Assembly: GCA_964370185.1 (NCBI GenBank)
Contig: CAYJIJ010000099.1
Span: 1 to 6,041, forward strand
DNA: 6,041 bases
Origin: CAYJEQ01 sp964370185
Lineage (GTDB): Bacteria > Bacillota > Clostridia > Oscillospirales > Ruminococcaceae
Direction: 5' to 3'
The position numbers and the translations under genes are program-made. Each line of letters opens with the position of its first letter. Position 1 is the first letter of the stretch. Positions 1-5,215 of this stretch are shown here, piece by piece. The notes beneath the pieces are model-generated. The model was not told the DNA's origin, ran no database searches, and saw only the letters and a list, made by a program, of their open reading frames with translations.

Positions 1-140
1 CACGCCCGACTAAACGGTATAAGAGCATAAAAGCCCTGTATCAAAACGAGAAAATACAAAAGCGAATAAAGACTTATAAAGGCTTTACTGCACAGATTAT
101 TCAGCATGAAATTGACCACTGCGAGGGGATAATTATATAG
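1..140 (+). CDS. def: Peptide deformylase, C-terminal end (gene starts before the window)
   Basis: The frame ending in TAG at 138-140 reads on from the left edge (first whole codon at 3) for about 45 residues. It ends with GFTAQIIQHEIDHCEGIII. HEIDH is peptide deformylase motif III (HExxH): the two His bind the catalytic metal and the Glu is the catalytic base. The enzyme removes the N-formyl group from nascent proteins in the cytoplasm. The earlier motifs (GxGxAAxQ and EGCLS) lie outside the window. The chain stops three residues after CEG, shorter than E. coli Def, but this is normal for the short clostridial paralogues of about 136 residues. The identification is firm for the family; which paralogue it is cannot be told. 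It converges on the TPR gene, with 107 bases between the two stops. Confidence 0.86.
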   Translation, partial: RPTKRYKSIKALYQNEKIQKRIKTYKGFTAQIIQHEIDHCEGIII

Positions 141-175
141 AGGATAGTTATATAGAGGAAAATTACCCCTCTCAG
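119..175. terminator. Imperfect inverted repeat at the deformylase stop codon, possible terminator
   Basis: Bases 119-134 pair with 161-175 in a stem of 3+6+5 bp, interrupted by one mismatch (122/172) and one bulge (129). The core is GAGGGG against CCCCTC, with a 26-base loop. It overlaps the end of the deformylase gene and sits between two convergent genes, where a terminator is expected. The nearest T run (192-197) is 16 bases downstream of the stem, so this is not a textbook rho-independent terminator. Confidence 0.35.
128..157. repeat. Tandem 15-base repeat, two copies
   Basis: GATAATTATATAGAG (128-142) is followed directly by GATAGTTATATAGAG (143-157), with one mismatch. The first copy contains the last codons and the stop of the deformylase gene. 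The repeat forms most of the loop of the inverted repeat at 119-175. It looks like a small replication-slippage duplication. Confidence 0.6.
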
Positions 176-247
176 CGTTTAAGGTCTCCCCTTTTTTGGA
201 CTAATCGGACTATATTCTCGGGTGATTTCTACTGCTCGCTGATTATG

Positions 248-1660
248 TTAAATGAGATTTTTAAAATGCAAAATCTCATTTTCAAGCTGAGGGTTTTTTA
301 GTTTTTTTGCGAGTGTGATTGCTTCGTCGTAATATTTAATTGCTGTCGGATAATTATTTAAATTATAATTAATGATGCCGACATTTAACATTGCACGTGC
401 TGTTTCACTGTGTTCTGCGCCATGCTTTTTTATTTGTAGCTCCAAAATCTTTTCATAAAATTCTAATGCCATATCGTATTGTTTGATTTCACTGTAGGTA
501 TAGGCAAGATTTCTTACGGAAATTATTGTATCATCATGCAGTTCACCCAATGTTTCAAGGCGAATTTCAAGGGTTTTGCGGTATAGCTTGAATGTGTTCT
601 CATAATCTCCCATTTTACTGCAAACAAATGCCAAATTGTTCAAACTCTGTGCAGTAGTTGGGTGGTTTCTTCCATGAATTTCCTCCCTGACTTTAATGGC
701 TTTTTTATGTAGCAAAATAGCTTCTTTATAATGCTCATGGTCGCAGAAGTAGGTTGCTATATTATTGCAAATCGTCGCTGCCACATCCGTGTGGGCATCT
801 TCTGCAAGCTCGGATGCCTTCATGAAATACTCAAATGTGTGTATGGAGTCATTTAATATTTGATAGATGCGTCCCATGCAATTGTAAATTTCCATTAGCT
901 TTTGCGCTTCGACATCTTTAAGTGATAAAATTTTATGGAATGTCTCGAGTGCTCTCGTATATTCCTTTGCCATAAAACAGGAATTTGCAATATCATATAG
1001 GCACTCAAATACTTCACAGCTATTTTCTCCATAGCACGATGTGTGGATATATAATAATTTTTCAGCAATTTCATCAGCTTTGTCCCAGTTTTTAAGATGC
1101 AGATAAATACGAAATAGTGAGTGGTAAGAGTTAAGGGTATAATAATCTTCTTCACCCAGCACCTCCTCGTAAATCCACAGCGCTTTCTCCTCCATGGATA
1201 GGGCGCGCTCATATTCTTTGGTATTTTTATAGAGAGAAGCCATATAAGAATAGATTTTTGCAGTATCCACATGCTCGCCTAAATCTTCTTCGCTTTGGGT
1301 AAGTGCTTTTTCTAAAAATTCGTGTGATTTATTGAAATCGCCCAATCTACCATAGAGATTTCCGATATAAGAATAGAGCTTATATATTTCCGTATTATCT
1401 TCTAAGCCGATAGCATGACTTATCTGCAAAGCTCTTTCGTAAAATCTAAGCGCTGTGCTGTACTGGAGTAAGTTTTCATGAATTACAGCAATGTTACGGC
1501 AAGCGATGGCGATTTCTTGATGCTCTACACCGAAAATTTTTTCCTTGATTTTAAGTGATTTCATATAATAATTTAAAGCTTCTTTATACTCTTTCGAAGC
1601 GTTGCAGGCAAAAGCTTGTGTGTCATAAGATTCTGCTTGCGCAAGTGTGTTTTCTTCCAT
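248..1660 (-). CDS. Tetratricopeptide repeat protein, kinesin-light-chain type, about 11 repeats
   Basis: This 470-residue protein consists almost wholly of TPR units with the 42-44 residue spacing typical of kinesin-light-chain-type repeats. Each has a Y/F-x-x-A-L...Y-x-x-A-L core followed by E...G..H..T. Good examples lie near residues 20-60 (YKEALNYYMKSLKIKEKIFG), 305-345 (YKEAILLHKKAIKVREEIHG) and 390-430 (YDMALEFYEKILELQIKKHG). There is no signal peptide, membrane segment or catalytic domain, so it is probably a cytoplasmic protein-protein scaffold; the partner is unknown. The ATG at 1660 follows a strong GGGAGG site four bases upstream, and a good promoter lies at 1758-1786, leaving a leader of about 90 bases. 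It is transcribed alone, divergent from a dead ferredoxin gene. The last 10 codons form one arm and loop of a perfect 12-bp inverted repeat. The family call is firm; the function is unknown. Confidence 0.93.
   Translation of the reverse strand: MEENTLAQAESYDTQAFACNASKEYKEALNYYMKSLKIKEKIFGVEHQEIAIACRNIAVIHENLLQYSTALRFYERALQISHAIGLEDNTEIYKLYSYIGNLYGRLGDFNKSHEFLEKALTQSEEDLGEHVDTAKIYSYMASLYKNTKEYERALSMEEKALWIYEEVLGEEDYYTLNSYHSLFRIYLHLKNWDKADEIAEKLLYIHTSCYGENSCEVFECLYDIANSCFMAKEYTRALETFHKILSLKDVEAQKLMEIYNCMGRIYQILNDSIHTFEYFMKASELAEDAHTDVAATICNNIATYFCDHEHYKEAILLHKKAIKVREEIHGRNHPTTAQSLNNLAFVCSKMGDYENTFKLYRKTLEIRLETLGELHDDTIISVRNLAYTYSEIKQYDMALEFYEKILELQIKKHGAEHSETARAMLNVGIINYNLNNYPTAIKYYDEAITLAKKLKNPQLENEILHFKNLI
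250..281. repeat. Perfect 12-bp inverted repeat across the 3' end of the TPR gene
   Basis: AAATGAGATTTT (250-261) pairs with AAAATCTCATTT (270-281) around an 8-base loop. It lies within the last codons of the TPR gene and touches its stop codon. On the minus strand the sequence after the stem (AACATAATC) has no T tract, so a classical terminator is not supported. It may stabilise the 3' end of the mRNA or help end transcription between convergent genes. Confidence 0.55.
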
Positions 1661-1663
1661 GTT

Positions 1664-1670
1664 TCCTCCC
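1664..1670 (-). promoter_or_regulatory. Ribosome binding site of the TPR gene
   Basis: On the minus strand GGGAGG lies four bases before the ATG at 1660. It fixes that start over any later ATG. Confidence 0.8.
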
Positions 1671-1705
1671 TAAAATATCGATAACTGATTTAAAATGGTG
1701 GTATC

Positions 1706-1727
1706 CTCGCTTGCTGAATCTTCTCAT
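1706..1727 (-). repeat. Shared upstream element, copy 1 (TPR leader)
   Basis: This 22-base stretch matches 4993-5014 at 19 of 22 positions, in the same orientation relative to a minus-strand gene. On the minus strand it reads ATGAGAAGATT(C/T)AG(C/A)AAG and so on. Here it lies in the untranslated leader, 45 bases before the TPR start. Its role is unknown. Confidence 0.5.
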
Positions 1728-1757
1728 TAAATCTCTTTTTAAGCATTTTATAAATAT

Positions 1758-1786
1758 ATTTTAACTCTATATTACATTTTTATCAA
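1758..1786 (-). promoter_or_regulatory. Sigma-70 type promoter of the TPR gene
   Basis: On the minus strand TTGATA (1781-1786) is separated by exactly 17 bases from TAAAAT (1758-1763). Each hexamer matches the consensus at five of six positions. Transcription would begin near 1751. The -35 box and the spacer lie inside the inverted repeat at 1768-1801. Confidence 0.65.
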
Positions 1787-1801
1787 GAAAAATGTAATAT
1801 A
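1768..1801. promoter_or_regulatory. Perfect 14-bp inverted repeat over the TPR promoter, candidate operator
   Basis: TATATTACATTTTT (1768-1781) is the exact reverse complement of AAAAATGTAATATA (1788-1801), with a 6-base centre. It covers the -35 box and most of the spacer of the TPR promoter, the place where a repressor dimer would block RNA polymerase. The right arm shares AGAAAAATG(T/C)AAT with the operon control region at 5059-5071. No regulator for it is known from the window. It also ends where the ferredoxin homology begins. Confidence 0.5.
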
Positions 1802-1802
1802 T

Positions 1803-2392
1803 ACTGCAAAGTTTAACACGGAGTATTTATTTGCAGTGCCTACCTATGGAATTTTTTCAGGCGGGATAGGTTCACATTTGACCGATATTGCAGATAAGTT
1901 TGGCTATGAGTTTGCATATATAAATAAGGTTTTGATGGTAGATAACTGGCTACCGGGTTTTGATATGAAAAAACAGATTGAAGGCGAGCCAAAAAAGAAC
2001 ATTGAAGAGCAAATAGTCAAGATAAAATCCGATATATATAACGGAAAAAATATATTATGTCTGAGTCTTTTCTTAGAAAAACTGCCACTAAATTTATGGT
2101 TAGCCGAGCAGAAAAGCCGAAAAACCAAAATGTAGCGAGGGGTATAAAGAAGACAATTATAGTTGAAGATAGTTGCATACAGTGTGGTGTTTGCGTAAAA
2201 GTATGTCCCATAGGTAACATCGAACTTAATCATAAAAACGGAAAAATAACACTGCATAATAAATGTTTCAGCTGTTTTTCCTGTGTTCAAAACTGCCCTC
2301 AAAATGCCATCCATCTTAAAAACGAAAAGAGCTGTAGCCGTTTTAGAAATAAGAATGTAACACTTGCTGAGATAATCAGCTCTAATGCTTAA
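1803..2392 (+). pseudogene. EFR1-family ferredoxin, 5'-truncated and frameshifted
   Basis: Two frames together spell the C-terminal two-thirds of an EFR1-type ferredoxin, which joins a flavodoxin-like domain to two [4Fe-4S] clusters. Frame one (to about 2051) holds EYLFAVPTYG, GSHLTDIADKFGYEF and VLMVDNWLPGFDMKKQIE. Frame two (from about 2051) holds ESFLRKTATKFMVSRA and two CxxCxxCxxxCP clusters, with Cys codons from 2174 to 2206 and from 2264 to 2296. The switch falls at the A6 run 2045-2050; one more A, or a -1 shift there, joins them as GKKYIMSESF. The first roughly 60 residues of the flavodoxin domain, with the FMN phosphate loop, are missing: similarity fades upstream of about 1803, at the edge of an inverted repeat, and there is no good ribosome site. 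The GTG at 1836 is not a convincing start. An intact protein would move electrons between FMN and iron-sulfur clusters in the cytoplasm. It is most likely a pseudogene. Confidence 0.8.
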
Positions 2393-2411
2393 ACGCCTAT
2401 TATTTCACAAG

Positions 2412-2657
2412 TCATTTTTTAATTTTCTTATGCCAAACTTTTGTAAAATGACCTGCCGTAATGCAAATCCCACAACCACAATATACAGATGTACTGCCGC
2501 ATTTTGCGTTTGAGATGCAATGGGCATTTCTGTTTTTATCCACCTTTGCATTTTCATTAATTGCATTATATGGAAGTGATTTGATAAAGCTGTCAATCTT
2601 TAGTGAAACAGCTTGGCCGTTGTTTTGTGGGGTAATTTTTCTTTGTATCGTTCGCTT
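2412..2657 (-). pseudogene. Degenerate Cys-rich reading frame of unknown family
   Basis: An 81-codon stretch on the minus strand, between in-frame TAA (2658-2660) and TGA (2412-2414), has coding-like composition but no ATG. It includes LKIDSFIKSLPYNAINENAK, then C-x6-C, a YCGCGIC segment and a basic C-terminus, GHFTKVWHKKIKK. The five clustered Cys look like a metal site. The frame continues upstream beyond the stops at 2658 and near 2700 as short pieces such as STQCPRLLNPHEL. I do not recognise the family. It lies just after the four-gene operon on the same strand, so it may be the wreck of a fifth gene. Against this, no start codon or ribosome site can be found, and opposite-strand frames of similar length exist. 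Confidence 0.3.
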
Positions 2658-2724
2658 TTATAGCTCATGTGGATTTAATAAGCGAGGACATTGCGTGCTT
2701 TATTCTGCTCCTGTTTTTAAGCAT

Positions 2725-2850
2725 TTAAGAAATGTCTTTCACCTTAAATTTATGCTCTGGGAAAAATCCTTTTGCCTTTGCCCTATCACTCGCCTTTATC
2801 TTGGATATTTTATTTAATGCCTTTTGCTGTGGCACTGTCATAAACTCCAT
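2725..2850 (-). CDS. Small basic ORF of 41 residues after the DUF1801 gene
   Basis: The ATG (2848-2850) follows immediately after the TAA of the DUF1801 gene, in the same frame, so terminating ribosomes could restart here. The product begins MEFMTVPQQKALNKISKIKA and is rich in Lys (10 of 41). It has no membrane segment and no family that I recognise. There is no clear ribosome binding site. It may be a real small protein translated by coupling, or the N-terminal remnant of the decayed frame that lies further along the same strand. The second possibility is slightly favoured because the next 450 bases are decayed. Confidence 0.3.
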   Translation of the reverse strand: MEFMTVPQQKALNKISKIKASDRAKAKGFFPEHKFKVKDIS

Positions 2851-3213
2851 TTATTCCATCTCGTCTTGCTTAAAAGTAATATCAATCCCTTTAAAAATCG
2901 CCTCATATGGCATTTCTTTTATACGGTAGCAGATATTTACACAGCCTTTTCGAGCGATAACATAAGGTGAGTCGGTGCCTGATTTTACCGCCTCAACAGC
3001 TTCGATGCTTGCAAAATAGACGCTGATATATTTCTTTCTGCACCCAACTGCAATATATTTCCCGTCAAATCTCCATGTGGGAATGAGGGTTTTCTCGGAA
3101 TATTTTTCATCGAAAATGGCAAATTTATAGTTCTCTTCAATATATGAAATTATGGGAATAACTTGTGCTTTTGTTTTATCATCAACCATGTTTAGATAAG
3201 TTTCAATTGGCAT
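2851..3213 (-). CDS. DUF1801 (YdhG-like) domain protein
   Basis: This 120-residue protein matches the DUF1801/YdhG-like fold across its length. It has a helical N-terminus (PIETYLNMVDDKTKAQVIPI), then RFDGKYIAVGCRKKYISVYF near residues 48-67 and the C-terminal signature RKGCVNICYRIKEMPYEAIF near 89-107. The family includes Bacillus subtilis Fra/YdhG, described as a frataxin-like iron chaperone, but most members are uncharacterised, so no function is claimed. It has no signal peptide and is cytoplasmic. The start follows AGGAG, which overlaps the stop region of the upstream GyrI-like gene (13-base gap). It is the last intact gene of the four-gene operon. The family call is good; the role is open. 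Confidence 0.8.
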   Translation of the reverse strand: MPIETYLNMVDDKTKAQVIPIISYIEENYKFAIFDEKYSEKTLIPTWRFDGKYIAVGCRKKYISVYFASIEAVEAVKSGTDSPYVIARKGCVNICYRIKEMPYEAIFKGIDITFKQDEME

Positions 3214-3226
3214 AATATCACTCCTA

Positions 3227-3859
3227 CTATACTTTCTTTATTGGATGACGAAGCACCGTTTTCAATTTATCAGTAGCTGTCTTGCGTGGGTCGCTTAGAT
3301 AGATTTCATGGTGGTATCTTGTATCGCTTATATCAGTCTCGTAGTCATTTGACTTTGCAAAATCCTCCATTGCCTTTGTGGTGATAGGTTCGTTGTCATA
3401 TGAGCCTATATGCATGCATTGCACACATAATCCCTCTTTATAGGTAAAAAACTCTACCTTGCTAAAATCTTCTTTTTTCTTTTTGGTAGCAGTTTCTATC
3501 GCCCAGTTAAAATCAGCTTTAGATATAAAGTCGGGCAGGCGAATAAGCGAAATCCAACTAAATTTGTCTTTATTAAGATAATCCATACCTTTTCTGCCCT
3601 CCTTCCACCAAAAACCTTCGAGTGGTGGCACGACATACTCGAAAAACCCATCAATTTTATAATCACCTTTGCAGCTCATTTTTAGAGTATAGGAGATAGC
3701 ATATAATAAGCCTACTGCATTTTGATATTCACCGTTTTCGGTATTTGGGTCACCTTTACCACTCACTGCAAGGTAATTCATCTTTGGAACATCCACTATC
3801 GACGGCACCAATTTTGGCATATATAATTCTCTATACTCTTTTTTAAAATCAAAAGCCAT
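3227..3859 (-). CDS. GyrI-like small-molecule-binding domain protein
   Basis: This 210-residue protein matches the stand-alone GyrI-like family in length and landmarks: DVPKMNYLAVSGKGDPNT near residues 23-40, YVVPPLEGFWW at 75-85, and HHEIYLSDPRKT near 183-194. The GyrI/SbmC/BmrR-C fold binds hydrophobic or cationic small molecules. Some stand-alone members hydrolyse cyclopropane-type DNA alkylators and so give self-protection; whether this one does cannot be read from the sequence. No DNA-binding domain is attached, so it is not a regulator by itself. It is cytoplasmic. Its ATG follows AGAGGTAG, 12 bases after the DUF1905 stop, and the DUF1801 gene follows after 13 bases, so it is in the middle of the operon. 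A detoxifying or ligand-sequestering role fits the divergent TetR gene. Confidence 0.88.
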   Translation of the reverse strand: MAFDFKKEYRELYMPKLVPSIVDVPKMNYLAVSGKGDPNTENGEYQNAVGLLYAISYTLKMSCKGDYKIDGFFEYVVPPLEGFWWKEGRKGMDYLNKDKFSWISLIRLPDFISKADFNWAIETATKKKKEDFSKVEFFTYKEGLCVQCMHIGSYDNEPITTKAMEDFAKSNDYETDISDTRYHHEIYLSDPRKTATDKLKTVLRHPIKKV

Positions 3860-3871
3860 GTTCTACCTCTT

Positions 3872-4165
3872 TTAATCAATTAATTCTATCGAAACTTCCA
3901 CGCTGTCACCAATGGTTTTACCAATTTTCCCTCTAATACTTTTGAGTATACCAATGATATAGCACACCGAGCCGTTCTCGTTTTTAACGCCCATATTCAC
4001 TATACTGCCGACATATGGCTCACCATCGAATGTGGCATTAACCTTTACCCGACCCTTGCCGAATTCCCTCTTAATGTCAATGGGCACGGGGAGATAAGCT
4101 CCTCCACCACTACCCTCATAGATGGTTGCTGTAAATGTAAATTGTCGCTCATTTGATGATATCAT
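3872..4165 (-). CDS. DUF1905 domain protein
   Basis: This 97-residue protein consists of a single DUF1905 domain, a small beta-barrel-like fold. It opens with FTFTATIYEGSGGGAYLPVP (residues 9-28). The core GRVKVNATFDGEPYVGSIVN lies at 38-57, and IGKTIGDSVEVSIEL is at the end. In other bacteria this domain often occurs alone or fused to a YdeI/OmpD-associated domain. No biochemical function is established. The start is fixed by GAGGTGA, which overlaps the TGA of the GNAT gene (8-base gap), so the two are probably translationally coupled. Second gene of the operon. Confidence 0.85.
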   Translation of the reverse strand: MISSNERQFTFTATIYEGSGGGAYLPVPIDIKREFGKGRVKVNATFDGEPYVGSIVNMGVKNENGSVCYIIGILKSIRGKIGKTIGDSVEVSIELID

Positions 4166-4173
4166 TTTTCACC

Positions 4174-4986
4174 TCACAGGCTCGGCAATCCGTTCATCTT
4201 AAGAAAGCTTAGCTTATCCATATATCCCCTTTGGAATACTATTTTGCCACCCACTATATTGAAAAATCCTGAGCCTCTGAAACCTTTCGGGTCTTTCCAT
4301 TCCATTATAGCAAAATAGCCTTCCATAAAAATGTTATCAAGTATACACACCATTTCGGCTGTGGCAAATTCAGATTTGAACATTTCAAAAATCGCCTTTT
4401 TACCTACAACTGGCTCTGCCACCACCTGATGATTTACCGCATCATCGGCATAAAATTCGCTTAGTGCCTTTGCATCTGCATTGTTAAAGACATCTATCCA
4501 GTTTAAAAGTGTTTCTTTCGGGGTTAGTTCGCCGCTGATTTTCCTCTTATAAAGGTTTCTGCTTCCGCCGTCGCCTTCTACAATACCAGAGTTTACAAAA
4601 CCCATTTTCTGATAAAATTTGTTAGCACGAGGCGAGGTGACAAAGCATTCAAGCTGTATTTCCTCGTAGTCTTTAAATAGATTTTGCGAGGCATGGGCAA
4701 TCAATTTTTGCGCAATGCCCTTGCCCCAGTATGGCACATCTACCGAAAGTCCCTGTATTTCGTTTTCATGTGTGAATAGAAAACCTATTACCGTTTCGCC
4801 GTCTAAAATAATGGTTGCATTGCCATAAATTGCGCTTAAATCTCTATCACAAGCACCACTTCCTATATATTCGTTCGCCATCTCGTCACCGAGGTGGGTG
4901 CGCTCGTAAACATCTACTATCTTTCGCCCAAGGGCAATAACTGCAGATTTATCATTGGCCGTCGCTTTTCTAATTGTATAACTCAT
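4174..4986 (-). CDS. GNAT N-acetyltransferase fused to a SnoaL/NTF2-like domain
   Basis: This 270-residue protein has two domains. Residues 3-150 are a GNAT acetyltransferase: beta-1 YTIRKATAND, acetyl-CoA loop YWGKGIAQKLIAHA (86-99), and the late motif PRANKFYQKMGF (119-130). The usual Arg/Gln opening the Q/RxxGxG loop is Trp87 here. Residues 157-270 are a SnoaL/NTF2-like domain (ETLLNWIDVFNNADAKALSE, then VNHQVVAEPVVGKKAI and the C-terminal strand KIVFQRGYMDKLSFLK). Such domains bind or turn over small hydrophobic ligands. GNAT enzymes transfer acetyl groups from acetyl-CoA to amines; the substrate is unknown. First gene of the operon. The start at 4986 is chosen because beta-1 begins at once after it. 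The ribosome site is weak (AAGTGAG). The TetR gene lies 229 bases away, divergent, and probably once controlled this gene. Confidence 0.9.
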   Translation of the reverse strand: MSYTIRKATANDKSAVIALGRKIVDVYERTHLGDEMANEYIGSGACDRDLSAIYGNATIILDGETVIGFLFTHENEIQGLSVDVPYWGKGIAQKLIAHASQNLFKDYEEIQLECFVTSPRANKFYQKMGFVNSGIVEGDGGSRNLYKRKISGELTPKETLLNWIDVFNNADAKALSEFYADDAVNHQVVAEPVVGKKAIFEMFKSEFATAEMVCILDNIFMEGYFAIMEWKDPKGFRGSGFFNIVGGKIVFQRGYMDKLSFLKMNGLPSL

Positions 4987-4992
4987 ATATTT

Positions 4993-5014
4993 CTCACTTT
5001 CTAAATCTTCTCAT
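4993..5014 (-). repeat. Shared upstream element, copy 2 (operon leader)
   Basis: This stretch matches 1706-1727 at 19 of 22 positions. Here it ends only six bases before the GNAT start codon, so it includes the weak ribosome site, whereas copy 1 lies 45 bases from the TPR start. Confidence 0.5.
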
Positions 5015-5030
5015 AAAAAGTTTGTTTTTT

Positions 5031-5042
5031 ATTATAAGTATA
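5031..5042 (-). promoter_or_regulatory. Candidate -10 boxes of the four-gene operon
   Basis: On the minus strand TATACT (5037-5042) is followed at once by TATAAT (5031-5036); either could be the -10 box, about 45-50 bases before the GNAT start. No good -35 hexamer lies 16-18 bases upstream of either, so the promoter may be weak or need an activator. The palindrome at 5061-5087 covers the expected -35 area. Confidence 0.4.
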
Positions 5043-5060
5043 GATTACTCTTTTGATGAG

Positions 5061-5087
5061 AAAAATGCAATCGTATTTTGCATTTTT
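5061..5087. promoter_or_regulatory. 10-bp inverted repeat between the operon and the TetR gene, candidate operator
   Basis: AAAAATGCAA (5061-5070) pairs with TTGCATTTTT (5078-5087) around a 7-base centre. It lies in the divergent intergenic region just upstream of the candidate -10 boxes of the operon, where a TetR-type dimer would bind. AGAAAAATGCAAT (5059-5071) resembles AGAAAAATGTAAT in the TPR control region (12 of 13). Confidence 0.45.
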
Positions 5088-5140
5088 GCATAAACTCCGA
5101 AAATCCCCAAATGTTTATTTATAGATATTTACTCTTTATA

Positions 5141-5169
5141 TTGACATATAGAATACTATATGATAGAAC
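5141..5169 (+). promoter_or_regulatory. Promoter of the TetR-family gene
   Basis: A perfect TTGACA (5141-5146) is followed by a 17-base spacer and TAGAAC (5164-5169), a four-of-six -10 box. The poor -10 may be another sign of decay. Overlapping palindromes lie just downstream at 5172-5188. Confidence 0.5.
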
Positions 5170-5171
5170 GA

Positions 5172-5188
5172 TAACATTGTTAGCTAAC
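5172..5188. promoter_or_regulatory. Overlapping palindromes, candidate TetR autoregulatory operator
   Basis: TAACA-T-TGTTA (5172-5182) overlaps the perfect 10-base palindrome GTTAGCTAAC (5179-5188). They lie between the -10 box and the ribosome site of the TetR gene, a usual place for self-repression. A nine-base copy, GTTAGCTAA, and a GATAAC motif also found here recur after the gene at 5866-5881. Confidence 0.45.
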
Positions 5189-5202
5189 TATGCTATTGAA
5201 TT

Positions 5203-5207
5203 GGAGG
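5203..5207 (+). promoter_or_regulatory. Ribosome binding site of the TetR-family gene
   Basis: GGAGG ends eight bases before the ATG at 5216. It selects this start over upstream ATGs in the same open frame. Confidence 0.75.
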
Positions 5208-5215
5208 TCGCTAAA

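Noticed and set aside
895..1272. A 125-residue minus-strand ORF inside the TPR gene
   Set aside because: It lies in another frame on the same strand as a clear TPR gene with an intact repeat pattern; it is a shadow.
1555..1764. A 69-residue plus-strand ORF over the TPR start and leader
   Set aside because: It is antisense to the TPR N-terminus and lacks a ribosome site.
1904..2314. Antisense ORFs opposite the ferredoxin remnant (also 2017-2220)
   Set aside because: They are mirror images of the Cys-rich ferredoxin frames and have no start signals.
2405..2596. A 63-residue minus-strand ORF in the decayed region
   Set aside because: It overlaps the Cys-rich frame in another register, starts without a ribosome site and resembles no family.
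2461..2817. A 118-residue hydrophobic-looking plus-strand ORF
   Set aside because: It has no ribosome site and no family resemblance. Its hydrophobic character is what the antisense of a Lys/Asn-rich frame produces; the minus strand looks more like former coding sequence.
5078..5215. N-terminal extension of the TetR frame back to 5078
   Set aside because: The frame is open, but it runs through the promoter and operators. The GGAGG site and the family N-terminus place the start at 5216.
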